Below, one piece after another: positions 8,672 through 16,801 of a stretch of 64,000 nucleotides of DNA (positions are counted from its first letter, which is position 1; each line of letters starts with the position of its first letter). Origin of the DNA: Novibacillus thermophilus (GTDB lineage Bacteria > Bacillota > Bacilli > Thermoactinomycetales > Novibacillaceae); the NCBI RefSeq assembly GCF_002005165.1, contig NZ_CP019699.1, positions 2,914,001 through 2,978,000 of the forward strand, written 5' to 3'. The position numbers were made by a program, and so were the translations under genes. Under the pieces are notes generated by a model. It made no database searches and was not told where the DNA came from. It saw only the letters and a program-made list of their open reading frames with translations.

Positions 8672-9282
8672 ATGACCCAAGTCAAACTCGCAGTCATTTA
8701 CTACAGTTCAACTGGAACGAACTACCAATTAGCGCGCTGGGCTGAAGAGGGGGCAAAAGGGGTCGGTGCGGAGGTGAAAGTAGCCAAAGTGCCGGAACTC
8801 GCTCCAGAAGAGGCCATTGCCAGCAATCCGGCGTGGAAGGCCCATGTAGAAGCTACGCGAGATGTGCCGACCGTCCAGCTGGACGATCTGGAATGGGCGG
8901 ATGCTTACATATTCAGCATGCCGACGCGTTTCGGAAACGTCCCCTCCCAAATGAAACAGTTCCTCGACACAACCGGTGGACTGTGGGCTGAAGGGAAAAT
9001 GGCCAACAAAGTGGTCAGCGCTATGACTTCTGCACAGAACTCCCACGGTGGCCAAGAAGCGACGATCCTGTCCCTGTATACGACGATGTACCACTGGGGC
9101 TGTATTGTCGTGACACCAGGGTATACAGACGATGCTATTTTTAAAGGGGCGGGAACCCGTACGGAACGAGTGTCTCTGTCGACCAAGACGGAAACATGGT
9201 CGAAGACGTACGCGACGCCGTCCTGCACCAGGCAAAACGCACAGTAACCGTGGCGGAGTGGGTCAAACACGGGCAACGCTAG
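8672..9282 (+). pseudogene. NAD(P)H:quinone oxidoreductase (WrbA type), frameshifted
   Basis: Flavodoxin-like type IV NAD(P)H:quinone oxidoreductase that reduces quinones by two electrons using FMN. The frame from 8672 reads normally (YYSSTGTNYQLARW phosphate loop, SMPTRFGNVPSQMKQFLD, GGLW, MTSAQNSHGGQE) up to GYTDDAIFKG and then turns to nonsense ending at 9247. One base earlier in phase, the expected ending GGNPYGTSVSVDQDGN continues to a TAG at 9282. Adding one G to the GGGG at 9146-9149 restores a full protein of about 203 residues. Either a real one-base deletion or an assembly homopolymer error. Confidence 0.85.
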
Positions 9283-9300
9283 AGACATGATGCGGAAAAG

Positions 9301-9337
9301 AAAGCGGTGCGGCGGATTTCGCCTCGGCACCGCTTTT
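9301..9337 (+). terminator. Intrinsic terminator after the wrbA-like gene
   Basis: GCGGTGC pairs with GCACCGC, inner GGCG with CGCC, followed by TTTTT. It separates the wrbA-like gene from ligD. Confidence 0.85.
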
Positions 9338-9353
9338 TAACGGCAGGTGATAC

Positions 9354-10292
9354 GTGTTGGAACCGATTGTACCGTTTGAACCTGTTTCGACTAACCGAAT
9401 CCCAAAGGGAGATCGCTGGACGGCCCAGGTCAAGTGGGACGGCGTACGCATATTGACCTACTACGACGGACGCGACGTCCGGCTCTTTAACCGCAAACGC
9501 CGTGAGCGCACGCGTCATTACCCTGAGTTCACGCAAATTTCGTCATTTTGCAGCGCCCGCTCTGTCATCCTGGACGGCGAAGTCATTGCCCTCGACGCTG
9601 ACGGAAAGCCGTCTTTCCACGAAGTGATGCGTCGAGACGGCATCCGCAGAATGGATCGGGTCGATCGGATGCGGAAGGTCGTACCGGTGACGTACATGAT
9701 CTTCGATGTCGTCTACTGCAACGGGGAATGGGTCCGCCACCGAAATTTGAGTGAGCGCATGGACATTCTCTCCGCGGTCATTACGCCGTGTGACCGTGTT
9801 CAGTTAGTCCATTCACACCCTGAAGGAGCGGACTTGTTTAAGGTCGTTCAACAGCACCAATTGGAAGGTATCGTCGTAAAAGATTTAAACAGCAAGTACG
9901 AGATCAGCGGGAAAGACAGCCGGTGGCAAAAAATAAAAAACTACCGGGACATCACGGCCGTTGTGGGAGGAGTTACCCTCCGAGACGGGATCGTCAACGC
10001 CGTGTTACTCGGAGCGTTCGATGCCAAAGGACGCTTGCATTACATCGGCCACGCCGGCACTGGGAAGTTAACGAGGGGAGAGTGGCAAACCTTGACGGAG
10101 AGAATCAAGCCGCTCATCGTAACGGATCGGCCGTTTGTCAACAGGCCTCAGCGCATCAAGGGCGCGATCTGGGTGAAACCGGAGATCACGGTAAAAGTCC
10201 AATTTTTGGAATGGACAAAAGGCCACACGTTGAGACAGCCAAGTATTCAGGCGTTTGTAGAAACCTCTCCGGAAGCGTGTGTCCTCACCTAG
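9354..10292 (+). CDS. ligD: ATP-dependent DNA ligase, LigD ligase domain as a stand-alone gene
   Basis: Seals DNA breaks in NHEJ. The 312-residue protein has the adenylated lysine motif KWDG (Lys27), then LDGEVIALD, TYMIFDVVY, EGIVVKDLNSKYE and WQKIKNYRD (nucleotidyltransferase motifs) and an OB fold with GHAGTGKLTRGEW. In Bacillus, LigD is one chain with ligase then polymerase domains; here the chain ends after the OB fold and the polymerase is a separate gene at 15851. GTG start at 9354. No 3'-phosphoesterase domain is seen. Confidence 0.92.
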   Translation: MLEPIVPFEPVSTNRIPKGDRWTAQVKWDGVRILTYYDGRDVRLFNRKRRERTRHYPEFTQISSFCSARSVILDGEVIALDADGKPSFHEVMRRDGIRRMDRVDRMRKVVPVTYMIFDVVYCNGEWVRHRNLSERMDILSAVITPCDRVQLVHSHPEGADLFKVVQQHQLEGIVVKDLNSKYEISGKDSRWQKIKNYRDITAVVGGVTLRDGIVNAVLLGAFDAKGRLHYIGHAGTGKLTRGEWQTLTERIKPLIVTDRPFVNRPQRIKGAIWVKPEITVKVQFLEWTKGHTLRQPSIQAFVETSPEACVLT

Positions 10293-10327
10293 CCAGTGAT
10301 TCCTCCTTAAGCTTTTTACTGTTTACT

Positions 10328-10353
10328 TAAAAACCGGGAGCGAAAACTCCCGG
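10328..10353 (-). terminator. Intrinsic terminator of the choline transporter gene
   Basis: Read on the minus strand: CCGGGAG, loop TTTTCG, CTCCCGG, then TTTTT. It lies directly after the minus-strand stop codon and 40 bases after the ligD stop. Confidence 0.8.
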
Positions 10354-10358
10354 TATCG

Positions 10359-12038
10359 TCACGAGATTTTTTTCAAGTTGCGCAAAGGCAAAGGGGGACA
10401 GATGCGAGCCGTCAATTTCGAGACGATGAAAATCGTTAACAAACTGGACACCATCGCCAACGTACGGAAAGGAAATAAAACAACGCCATCTTCGAGCATC
10501 GGATAAGGGATAATGGTCGGTATCCCCAACACGGGCTCCCCGCCTCCGAACCTGAGCACAAACGCGACCATGAGTCCCGCTATGGAGCCGTACTTGTTCG
10601 CTCCTTTAAAAAAGAGCGCTGTGGTTAACTGCGGGAACAAAATGCAGTAAACAAAATCACTGCATAAATACCACAGTTCGTATACACTTTTCACATTTAT
10701 CGCGATAAGCGTCGCAGCAACACCGATTATGACGATCGCCTGCTTAATCACTTTTTGCAAGTGGGCCTTCGTCGTTTTCGGACGAATTAATGGTCGATAA
10801 ACGTTCCACGCCGCCATCGATGAAGCAGATAAAATCGATGAATCAACAGATGACATGACAGCTGCTGCGAGTGCCCCTAGACCGATGGCCGACACCAAGT
10901 CAGGTGTCATATAGCGCAAGACGTAAGGCAATATAAGGGACGGACTTTCCGGCTCTTGTGTGCCCAATTGCGCCCAATCGGCATTAAATCCAATCACCCC
11001 GATTAAAGCGGCCGGAATTGCGGCTAACAACGCGAACACTCCAGCCATAATCGACAGCCACATCGCCGTCTTTTCATTCTTAGCCGAGAGAACGCGCTGG
11101 AAGTATACCTGCCAAGCAATCCCACCGAAAATGAGCATCAATGCGTTGTCCCACCAGTTCCAATACCAATTTCCCCAACTCGGATCGCGCCATCCGTCTA
11201 GTGGTGGAAACAAGTTCGCGTAGTTGTTTCCTAATTCTTGCATGCCTGCGACATAATGGGTCCACGTATTTTCTAACCCGCCAGTGTACTGAAGGGAAAA
11301 AGGAATGACGAGAAATAAACCAAATATAATCATCGCGAGCTGGACTACGTCAGTGTAGGCGACAGACCACAAGCCGCCGACGACCGTGTAGGCAATGGCA
11401 ATAGCCGCAGAAAGTATGATTGACGTTGTGAAATCCAGGCCTAATATCGTCCCAAACGTCGTGCCGAGCGCCGTCAAAATGGCACCGCTCCAAAAAACTT
11501 CTCCAGCCAACGCCGGGATGTACAAAATGCCAGTCACTTTTTTTCCAAAACGAGCTTCTAAAGGGTCAAGCATTGTCGTAAACTCGTAGCGTCGCATTTT
11601 TCTCGCGTAAAAAACACCGCCAATAATGAGACTTAACGCGTAACCCCATGGCGCCTGAACCCACACCATGCCCGAAGCGTAAGCATATTCAGCCGTTCCG
11701 TTTATATAGCCTCCGCCGACCCAGGTCGCACCCATCGTCATCATGGCCACCCACAACGGCATTTGCCGGCTGGCTAACATCATGTCCTTTAATCCGGTGT
11801 TTTTTCTCCTCGCAGTGACAACGCCAATGTAGTAGATAAACAAGTAAAACAGTAACATGGCGCCAAGCGTGCTCCAGTGTACCGGACTCCCCGCGATCAA
11901 TGAGTATACGGCAATGAACGTAAAAGCGAGGACGATTCCGATTAATCCGATACCCCAAGAAGGAATTTTCTTTTTCCTCGGTGTATTCGCCAGGACGTTG
12001 ACACCGTCCTGCCGCTGAGGGTTATCCGTATATGGCAT
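10359..12038 (-). CDS. Sodium:solute symporter, high-affinity choline transporter type
   Basis: A 559-residue polytopic membrane protein of the SSS family with about 13 hydrophobic segments. TMGATWVGGGYINGTAEY and GGIAWQVYFQRVLSAK resemble the CHT1 choline transporter branch, and the gene is divergent from gbsA/gbsB, so choline uptake driven by sodium is the likely role. B. subtilis uses ABC (Opu) systems and does not place such a symporter here. The promoter and a GbsR-like operator lie at 12194-12222. Substrate is an inference from context. Confidence 0.82.
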   Translation of the reverse strand: MPYTDNPQRQDGVNVLANTPRKKKIPSWGIGLIGIVLAFTFIAVYSLIAGSPVHWSTLGAMLLFYLFIYYIGVVTARRKNTGLKDMMLASRQMPLWVAMMTMGATWVGGGYINGTAEYAYASGMVWVQAPWGYALSLIIGGVFYARKMRRYEFTTMLDPLEARFGKKVTGILYIPALAGEVFWSGAILTALGTTFGTILGLDFTTSIILSAAIAIAYTVVGGLWSVAYTDVVQLAMIIFGLFLVIPFSLQYTGGLENTWTHYVAGMQELGNNYANLFPPLDGWRDPSWGNWYWNWWDNALMLIFGGIAWQVYFQRVLSAKNEKTAMWLSIMAGVFALLAAIPAALIGVIGFNADWAQLGTQEPESPSLILPYVLRYMTPDLVSAIGLGALAAAVMSSVDSSILSASSMAAWNVYRPLIRPKTTKAHLQKVIKQAIVIIGVAATLIAINVKSVYELWYLCSDFVYCILFPQLTTALFFKGANKYGSIAGLMVAFVLRFGGGEPVLGIPTIIPYPMLEDGVVLFPFRTLAMVSSLLTIFIVSKLTARICPPLPLRNLKKIS

Positions 12039-12193
12039 TACTGCACATCACCCCTTGTTCAATTGAATGTGTCACAGATGAACCCTTTCGCCACCATCCC
12101 AGAATTTATCCCTCCTTCAACCTTAAATTTTTTCGCGTCAATGGCACATGAAGTATAACAAGCGTGGATGAGAAAATACAGAGAAAAAAACTA

Positions 12194-12222
12194 TTTATAC
12201 AGTTATTTCTGTTCAATCTTAA
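12194..12222 (-). promoter_or_regulatory. Choline transporter promoter with GbsR-like operator
   Basis: On the minus strand: TTAAGA (-35), 17 bases, TATAAA (-10). The spacer holds AACAGAAATAACTGTA, an imperfect copy of the palindrome in front of gbsA, whose right arm CTGTA runs into the -10 hexamer. Binding here would block RNA polymerase. The identity of the regulator as the nearby GbsR is inferred. Confidence 0.55.
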
Positions 12223-12303
12223 CATAACGATAATATATGTCAAATAAAATGAACGAATTGTCAGCACTGCATGAATGTGTTAATCTAAATTATAAACTGT
12301 TTG

Positions 12304-12323
12304 TACAGTAATATCTGTATAAT
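12304..12323 (+). promoter_or_regulatory. gbsA operator and -10 element
   Basis: TACAG-TAATAT-CTGTA (12304-12319) is a perfect inverted repeat, and its right arm overlaps a TATAAT -10 at 12318-12323. This is the same operator/-10 arrangement as in front of the divergent transporter. The -35 is poor. The 307-base gap between the two divergent genes holds these two sites and otherwise A+T-rich DNA. Confidence 0.55.
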
Positions 12324-12345
12324 TATAATATTGGGAGGGATAGAT

Positions 12346-13899
12346 GTGTCCATTGACCGGGTACAAGCGGGGAAAAGCCAGGACGTCATGAGAGGACAAC
12401 GTCCCCGGCTCAATATGTACGTAGACGGCAATTGGATTCCGGCAGGAGACGGATCCGTTCACGAGATTATAAACCCATTCAACCAGGAAGTGCTTGCGAT
12501 GGCGCCTGCCGGAAACCGCGAAGATGCGGAAAAAGCGATACGCGCAGCGAGAGAGGCTTTTGACACTGGACCGTGGCCAAGCCTTTCGGGAAGTGAACGG
12601 GGACGATTCCTGTATCGAACGGCAGAACTCATCGACAGGGATCACGAACAGTTGGCGGTACTGGAAACGCTTGATACGGGTAAAACACTGGCGGAAAGTC
12701 GTTCTGACATGGACGACATTGCAGACGTCTTTCGCTATTACGCCGGAATGGCAGACAAAGACGGCGGAGAACTCATTGATTCGCCCATTAAAAATTCGAT
12801 TAGCCGTATCGTCAGAGAGCCTGTCGGCGTATGTGCCTTAATTACCCCGTGGAATTATCCGCTTTTACAGGCATCATGGAAGTTGGCGCCAGCGCTGGCG
12901 GCGGGTAACACTGTTATCTTAAAACCGAGTGAAATCACACCTTTAACATCACTGAAAATAGCGGAGCTTGTGGAAGAAGCCGGAATTCCAAAAGGGGTTG
13001 TCAACATCGTCACTGGCCTGGGGTCTGTAGTCGGCCAAACGTTAGCGGAATCTTGCAACGTCGATCTCATCTCTTTTACTGGCGGAGGTGTTACGGGGCG
13101 AAAAATTATGCGCGCCGCTTCTATCAATTTTAAAAAGATCGCCCTTGAACTAGGTGGAAAAAACCCGAATGTCATTTTTGCCGACGCAGATTTTGACACT
13201 GCAGTGGACTACGCTTTAAACGCCGTTTACTTCCACGCAGGCCAAGTGTGTTCAGCCGGGGCGAGACTGATTGTGGAGGAAAGCCTGCACGACCAGTTTG
13301 TCGCATCACTCGTGGAACGTGTCAAAAACATTCGTTTAGGTAGCGGGATGGATGACGAAACAGAAATGGGGCCACTCATTTCTGCCGAACACCGGGAAAA
13401 GGTAGAGACATTTGTGAAAATTGGATTGAAAGAAGGAGCGAAATTACTCACCGGCGGTAAACGGCCGGAACAAGAAGAACTGTCCCGAGGATTTTTCTTT
13501 GAACCGACTGTCTTTGACGAATGTTCACCGGACATGCGCATCGTGCAGGAAGAGACGTTCGGCCCCATTCTAACCGTTGAAACATTCCGTACTGAGGAAG
13601 AAGCTATCCGCCTCGCCAACGATTCTGTTTACGGACTGGCAGGAGCCGTTTGGACGCAAAACATGAACCGGGCGGAACGAGTCAGTCGCTCCCTCCGCTT
13701 AGGAACGGTCTGGATTAACGACTATCACCCTTACTTTCCGCAAGCTCCGTGGGGCGGGTACAAGCAGTCGGGTATCGGCAGGGAACTCGGTAAAACCGGT
13801 TTGGAAGAATATACGGAACAAAAACACATTTTCCAAAATATCAATCCACAACCGATGAACTGGTTTGGCAAAAATCGTGAAAGGGTTGAGGAGACATGA
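12346..13899 (+). CDS. gbsA: Betaine-aldehyde dehydrogenase
   Basis: Oxidises betaine aldehyde to glycine betaine with NAD(P), the second step of the osmoprotectant pathway. Aldehyde dehydrogenase motifs: TPWNYPLLQASWKLAPALAAG, the Glu of ALELGGKNPNVIF and the nucleophile Cys in HAGQVCSAGARL. I chose GTG 12346 because GGGAGG at 12333-12338 is 7 bases upstream; the next Met is about 14 codons later. The 517-residue product is about 25 longer at the N-terminus than B. subtilis GbsA. Its stop overlaps the gbsB start. Confidence 0.92.
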   Translation: MSIDRVQAGKSQDVMRGQRPRLNMYVDGNWIPAGDGSVHEIINPFNQEVLAMAPAGNREDAEKAIRAAREAFDTGPWPSLSGSERGRFLYRTAELIDRDHEQLAVLETLDTGKTLAESRSDMDDIADVFRYYAGMADKDGGELIDSPIKNSISRIVREPVGVCALITPWNYPLLQASWKLAPALAAGNTVILKPSEITPLTSLKIAELVEEAGIPKGVVNIVTGLGSVVGQTLAESCNVDLISFTGGGVTGRKIMRAASINFKKIALELGGKNPNVIFADADFDTAVDYALNAVYFHAGQVCSAGARLIVEESLHDQFVASLVERVKNIRLGSGMDDETEMGPLISAEHREKVETFVKIGLKEGAKLLTGGKRPEQEELSRGFFFEPTVFDECSPDMRIVQEETFGPILTVETFRTEEEAIRLANDSVYGLAGAVWTQNMNRAERVSRSLRLGTVWINDYHPYFPQAPWGGYKQSGIGRELGKTGLEEYTEQKHIFQNINPQPMNWFGKNRERVEET

Positions 13900-15098
13900 T
13901 GAAATTCGAACGAATGACACGTTTTAAATCGTTTGAAATGCCGACTGTCGTTAAATCTTCTGTCGGAGCCGTTCACCACGTCGGGGAAGAAGGGAAGAAA
14001 CTCGGTGTATCGAAAGCGATGATCGTCACCGATGACCGCTTGTATCAAGCCGGTGTCGTCGAGCCGATTGAACGTCGTCTGCGGAACGCCGGAATCAAGG
14101 TGTTCGTTTTTCGCGAAGTCAGAGGAGAACCGGATACCTTTCTTGTCGCAAGAGGGAGTGCGGCCTTTAACGAGCACAACTGCGACGGGCTCGTCGCTGT
14201 CGGTGGCGGCAGCTGTATGGACACGGCCAAAGCAATCGGAGTGGAAGTCGTACACAGAGCCCCTGTGCTACATTATGAGGCATCCGATCAAGGCAAACCG
14301 CTAGAAAAACGGATACCTCCCCTCATAACCATCCCCACTACGGCTGGAACGGGCAGCGAGGTTACCCAGTGGGCAGTGATTAAAGATCCTGAGCGTGAAA
14401 TTAAATTCAACACGGGAGGGCCGCTCATTGCAGCTCACGTGGCGATCATCGACCCTGAATTACATGTGTCCATGCCGCCGCACGTTACGGCTGCCACCGG
14501 GATTGATGCACTGTCACACGCCATTGAATGTTACACGTGCCATTGGGCGCAGCCGATCACGGATGCCGTTGCCTTGCTGGCCATCGAATACGTCAGTAAG
14601 TACATCCGCCGTGCTTATGCGGACGGGCACGATATGGAAGCTCGTCACGGTATGGCTCAAGCGGCCATGTTGGCCGGATTGTCATACGGGAGCGAATCCG
14701 CCGGAGCCGCCCACGCCATGTCGCAAACACTTGGAGGGATGATCCCGGTAATGCACGGCCAATGTGTGTCAGCGATGCTTCCGGCCGTTATGGAGTACAA
14801 CTGGATGGGGAACCCGGAAAAGTTCGCTCGCATTGCGGAAGCGCTCGGTGTGAATACGGCAGACATGAGTGTGGAAGAAGCAGCCAAACAGTCCGTTCGC
14901 GAAGTAGAAAGGCTGGTGCGCGAACTCAACATTCCAAGTTTGTCAGAACAAGGTGTAAACCCCGGTGAGATTGACCGTTACGCTCAAGCTGCTTTAGAAG
15001 ATCCACAAACGGTTGGCAACCCGCGGGACATTGATTTAGAAGGGTACAAATGGCTGTACCGGCGTTGCCTCGGACTAGAGGAGTCAACACTTTCATAA
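13896..15098 (+). CDS. gbsB: Choline dehydrogenase, iron-containing (type III) alcohol dehydrogenase
   Basis: Oxidises choline to betaine aldehyde. The 400-residue protein has the type III alcohol dehydrogenase motifs GGGSCMDTAKAIG (NAD binding), PTTAGTGSEVTQWAVI and the metal-binding histidine segments ATGIDALSHAIECY and GAAHAMSQTLGG. ATG 13896 overlaps the gbsA stop, so the two enzymes are coupled. The pair, with gbsR and the symporter, forms a choline-to-glycine-betaine cassette. Confidence 0.92.
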   Translation: MMKFERMTRFKSFEMPTVVKSSVGAVHHVGEEGKKLGVSKAMIVTDDRLYQAGVVEPIERRLRNAGIKVFVFREVRGEPDTFLVARGSAAFNEHNCDGLVAVGGGSCMDTAKAIGVEVVHRAPVLHYEASDQGKPLEKRIPPLITIPTTAGTGSEVTQWAVIKDPEREIKFNTGGPLIAAHVAIIDPELHVSMPPHVTAATGIDALSHAIECYTCHWAQPITDAVALLAIEYVSKYIRRAYADGHDMEARHGMAQAAMLAGLSYGSESAGAAHAMSQTLGGMIPVMHGQCVSAMLPAVMEYNWMGNPEKFARIAEALGVNTADMSVEEAAKQSVREVERLVRELNIPSLSEQGVNPGEIDRYAQAALEDPQTVGNPRDIDLEGYKWLYRRCLGLEESTLS

Positions 15099-15106
15099 AG
15101 AATTGA

Positions 15107-15130
15107 GGGCGGTTTTATCCGCCCCTTTTA
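15107..15130 (+). terminator. Terminator between gbsB and gbsR
   Basis: GGGCGG, loop TTTTAT, CCGCCC, then CTTTTATTT. It lies between the convergent ends of gbsB and gbsR and may serve both. Confidence 0.75.
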
Positions 15131-15131
15131 T

Positions 15132-15680
15132 TTAATCTCGGACGTCTGGTTTGGGTAACCATTTGTAAATGTCGCCATTTCGGCATCGGTTCAGTAACTC
15201 CTGTAACCAGCTGTAGTAAGACTCCGCTTCCTTCAGTTTTTGTAAATCCCGGTGCACTTCAAATTTCACGTCTTCAGATACACTGTCGTCATCCAACAAC
15301 GCTTCCAGGGAAGCTTGTGTTTTAGCGACTGCTTCTTTATTCATATTCACTTCTTGCTGCCATTTCGTACAAAAAAAGTCGACAAATGTTTTATAAAAAT
15401 TTTTTTCCGCTTCGTATAAATCTTTTCGAACCCCTTTTTTCCACACTTTTTTGACCATATTGATGTCCGTCAGTTTGCGCACCCCGGTGCTCATGCTCGT
15501 CTTGCTCATTCCGAGGGATTCCCGCATTTCATCCAGTGTCATCGGCTCATCTTCAAAATAGAGGATAGCGTACAACCGGCCAATAGAGGGGGTTACACCG
15601 TACAAATCCATCGTTTCGGCCAGTGATTGGATAAACGGTTGCCTTGCGTGTTCCAGTAATTCTCTGTCTTTTGCGGTCAT
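15132..15680 (-). CDS. gbsR: GbsR/MarR-type transcriptional repressor (choline-responsive)
   Basis: 182 residues with a winged helix-turn-helix at about 25-95 (IGRLYAILYFEDEPMTLDEMRESLGMSKTSMSTGVRKLTD), the layout of GbsR, the choline-sensing repressor of gbsAB in Bacillus. The minus-strand ATG at 15680 has GAGGGAGTGAAGG upstream; a longer open frame to 15776 has no ribosome site. The C-terminal half is helical and charged. It probably binds the two palindromes at 12198-12213 and 12304-12319. Confidence 0.88.
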   Translation of the reverse strand: MTAKDRELLEHARQPFIQSLAETMDLYGVTPSIGRLYAILYFEDEPMTLDEMRESLGMSKTSMSTGVRKLTDINMVKKVWKKGVRKDLYEAEKNFYKTFVDFFCTKWQQEVNMNKEAVAKTQASLEALLDDDSVSEDVKFEVHRDLQKLKEAESYYSWLQELLNRCRNGDIYKWLPKPDVRD

Positions 15681-15850
15681 GAAGTCCTTCACTCCCTCTT
15701 CAATCCTAATTTCAGAGTATACACGAAAAAATATTGGACAAAAAGAAATAAGTGCTGTTTGAACTGTATGTGTCAAACTTAATTCCCATTGTAGTACGTT
15801 TGATTAAAATCTGCCAAGATATATAAAAAGAAAAATACGCGTGATGGCGA

Positions 15851-16750
15851 GTGAAGGAATTGAAGGACAAAATCGTGAAAGTTGAAGGCAAGCACATTCA
15901 AGTCACCAATCCAGACAAAATTCTCTTTCCCGACATCTCAATGACGAAATGGGACTACGTGATGCACATGGCCCGCCTCGCACCGTTTATGCTGCCATAC
16001 ACGAGAGACCGCTTGCTCACAGTTATACGCTACCCAGATGGAGTGCGGGGAAAACACTTTTACCAAAAAAACATTCCTTCCTATGCGCCGGATTGGGTCG
16101 AGACGAAAACGGACGGAGACAATGAATACATTTTATTGCAAAATACCGCGACTCTCGTCTGGTTGGCCACACAAGCGGCACTGGAATTTCACACGTCGTT
16201 TCATTTGGCCGGAAGCGACATCCCGGCTGAACTCGTATTTGATTTAGACCCTTCTCGAGAAGGGTTTGAGGCTGTGACGGAAGTGGCCCTCCTGCTACAT
16301 CAGGTGCTCCAATCCATCGGACTGAACGCATTCGCCAAAACGTCGGGAGCCACCGGCATTCAAGTGTACGTGCCGATTGAGAGGCGTTACTCATTTAAAC
16401 AGACGAGACGAGTCGGACAGTTTCTCGGCAAGTATTTACAGGAACGGCATCCTCGCCTCGTGACACTGGAGAGGATGAAACGCCTGCGCGGCCACAAAGT
16501 GTACTTCGACTATTTGCAGCACTGGCACGGGAAGACGATTGCCGCCCCCTATTCGCCTCGGGCGAGGGCACAAGCCCCGGTGTCCACGCCTGTTTCGTGG
16601 CGTGAATTGGAGAAGGGCGTACATCCTGACGACTTCACCCTCCTCAACATCCACAGGCGGCTGGAAGTGACAGGCGACATCTTCCAAAAGGTGTTAGACG
16701 TTCGCAAGCGTCAGTCATTAGACGCGATCTTACACGTCATTCGCACTTGA
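15851..16750 (+). CDS. LigD polymerase/primase domain as a stand-alone gene
   Basis: A 299-residue archaeo-eukaryotic-primase-type polymerase that fills gaps and adds ribonucleotides in NHEJ. Features: TNPDKILFPDISMTKWDYV at the start, RYPDGVRGKHFYQKN, the catalytic ELVFDLDPS (DxD) and KTSGATGIQVYVPI, with PYSPRARAQAPVSTPVSW near the end. This is the domain that is fused to the ligase in Bacillus LigD. Here it lies 5.6 kb from its ligase, beyond the betaine cassette. GTG 15851 is the probable start; another GTG lies 27 bases further in. Confidence 0.9.
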   Translation: MKELKDKIVKVEGKHIQVTNPDKILFPDISMTKWDYVMHMARLAPFMLPYTRDRLLTVIRYPDGVRGKHFYQKNIPSYAPDWVETKTDGDNEYILLQNTATLVWLATQAALEFHTSFHLAGSDIPAELVFDLDPSREGFEAVTEVALLLHQVLQSIGLNAFAKTSGATGIQVYVPIERRYSFKQTRRVGQFLGKYLQERHPRLVTLERMKRLRGHKVYFDYLQHWHGKTIAAPYSPRARAQAPVSTPVSWRELEKGVHPDDFTLLNIHRRLEVTGDIFQKVLDVRKRQSLDAILHVIRT

Positions 16751-16801
16751 CGTTTTCATCACCTGTCTGATTCAATATATGAGAGAGGAGAGAGTAGATT
16801 C

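Noticed and set aside
9140-9150. Possible programmed -1 frameshift in the wrbA-like gene
   Set aside because: The in-frame codons ATT TTT AAA GGG do not form an X XXY YYZ slippery heptamer, and four other genes show the same kind of one-base loss.
12291-12329. Alternative gbsA -10 boxes TATAAA (12291) and TATAAT (12324)
   Set aside because: The first has no -35 and the second would place the transcript start inside the ribosome site; the box at 12318 shares its geometry with the divergent promoter.
12301-12345. Longer gbsA beginning at TTG 12301
   Set aside because: That start lies in the operator/promoter and has no ribosome site; GTG 12346 has one at the right distance.
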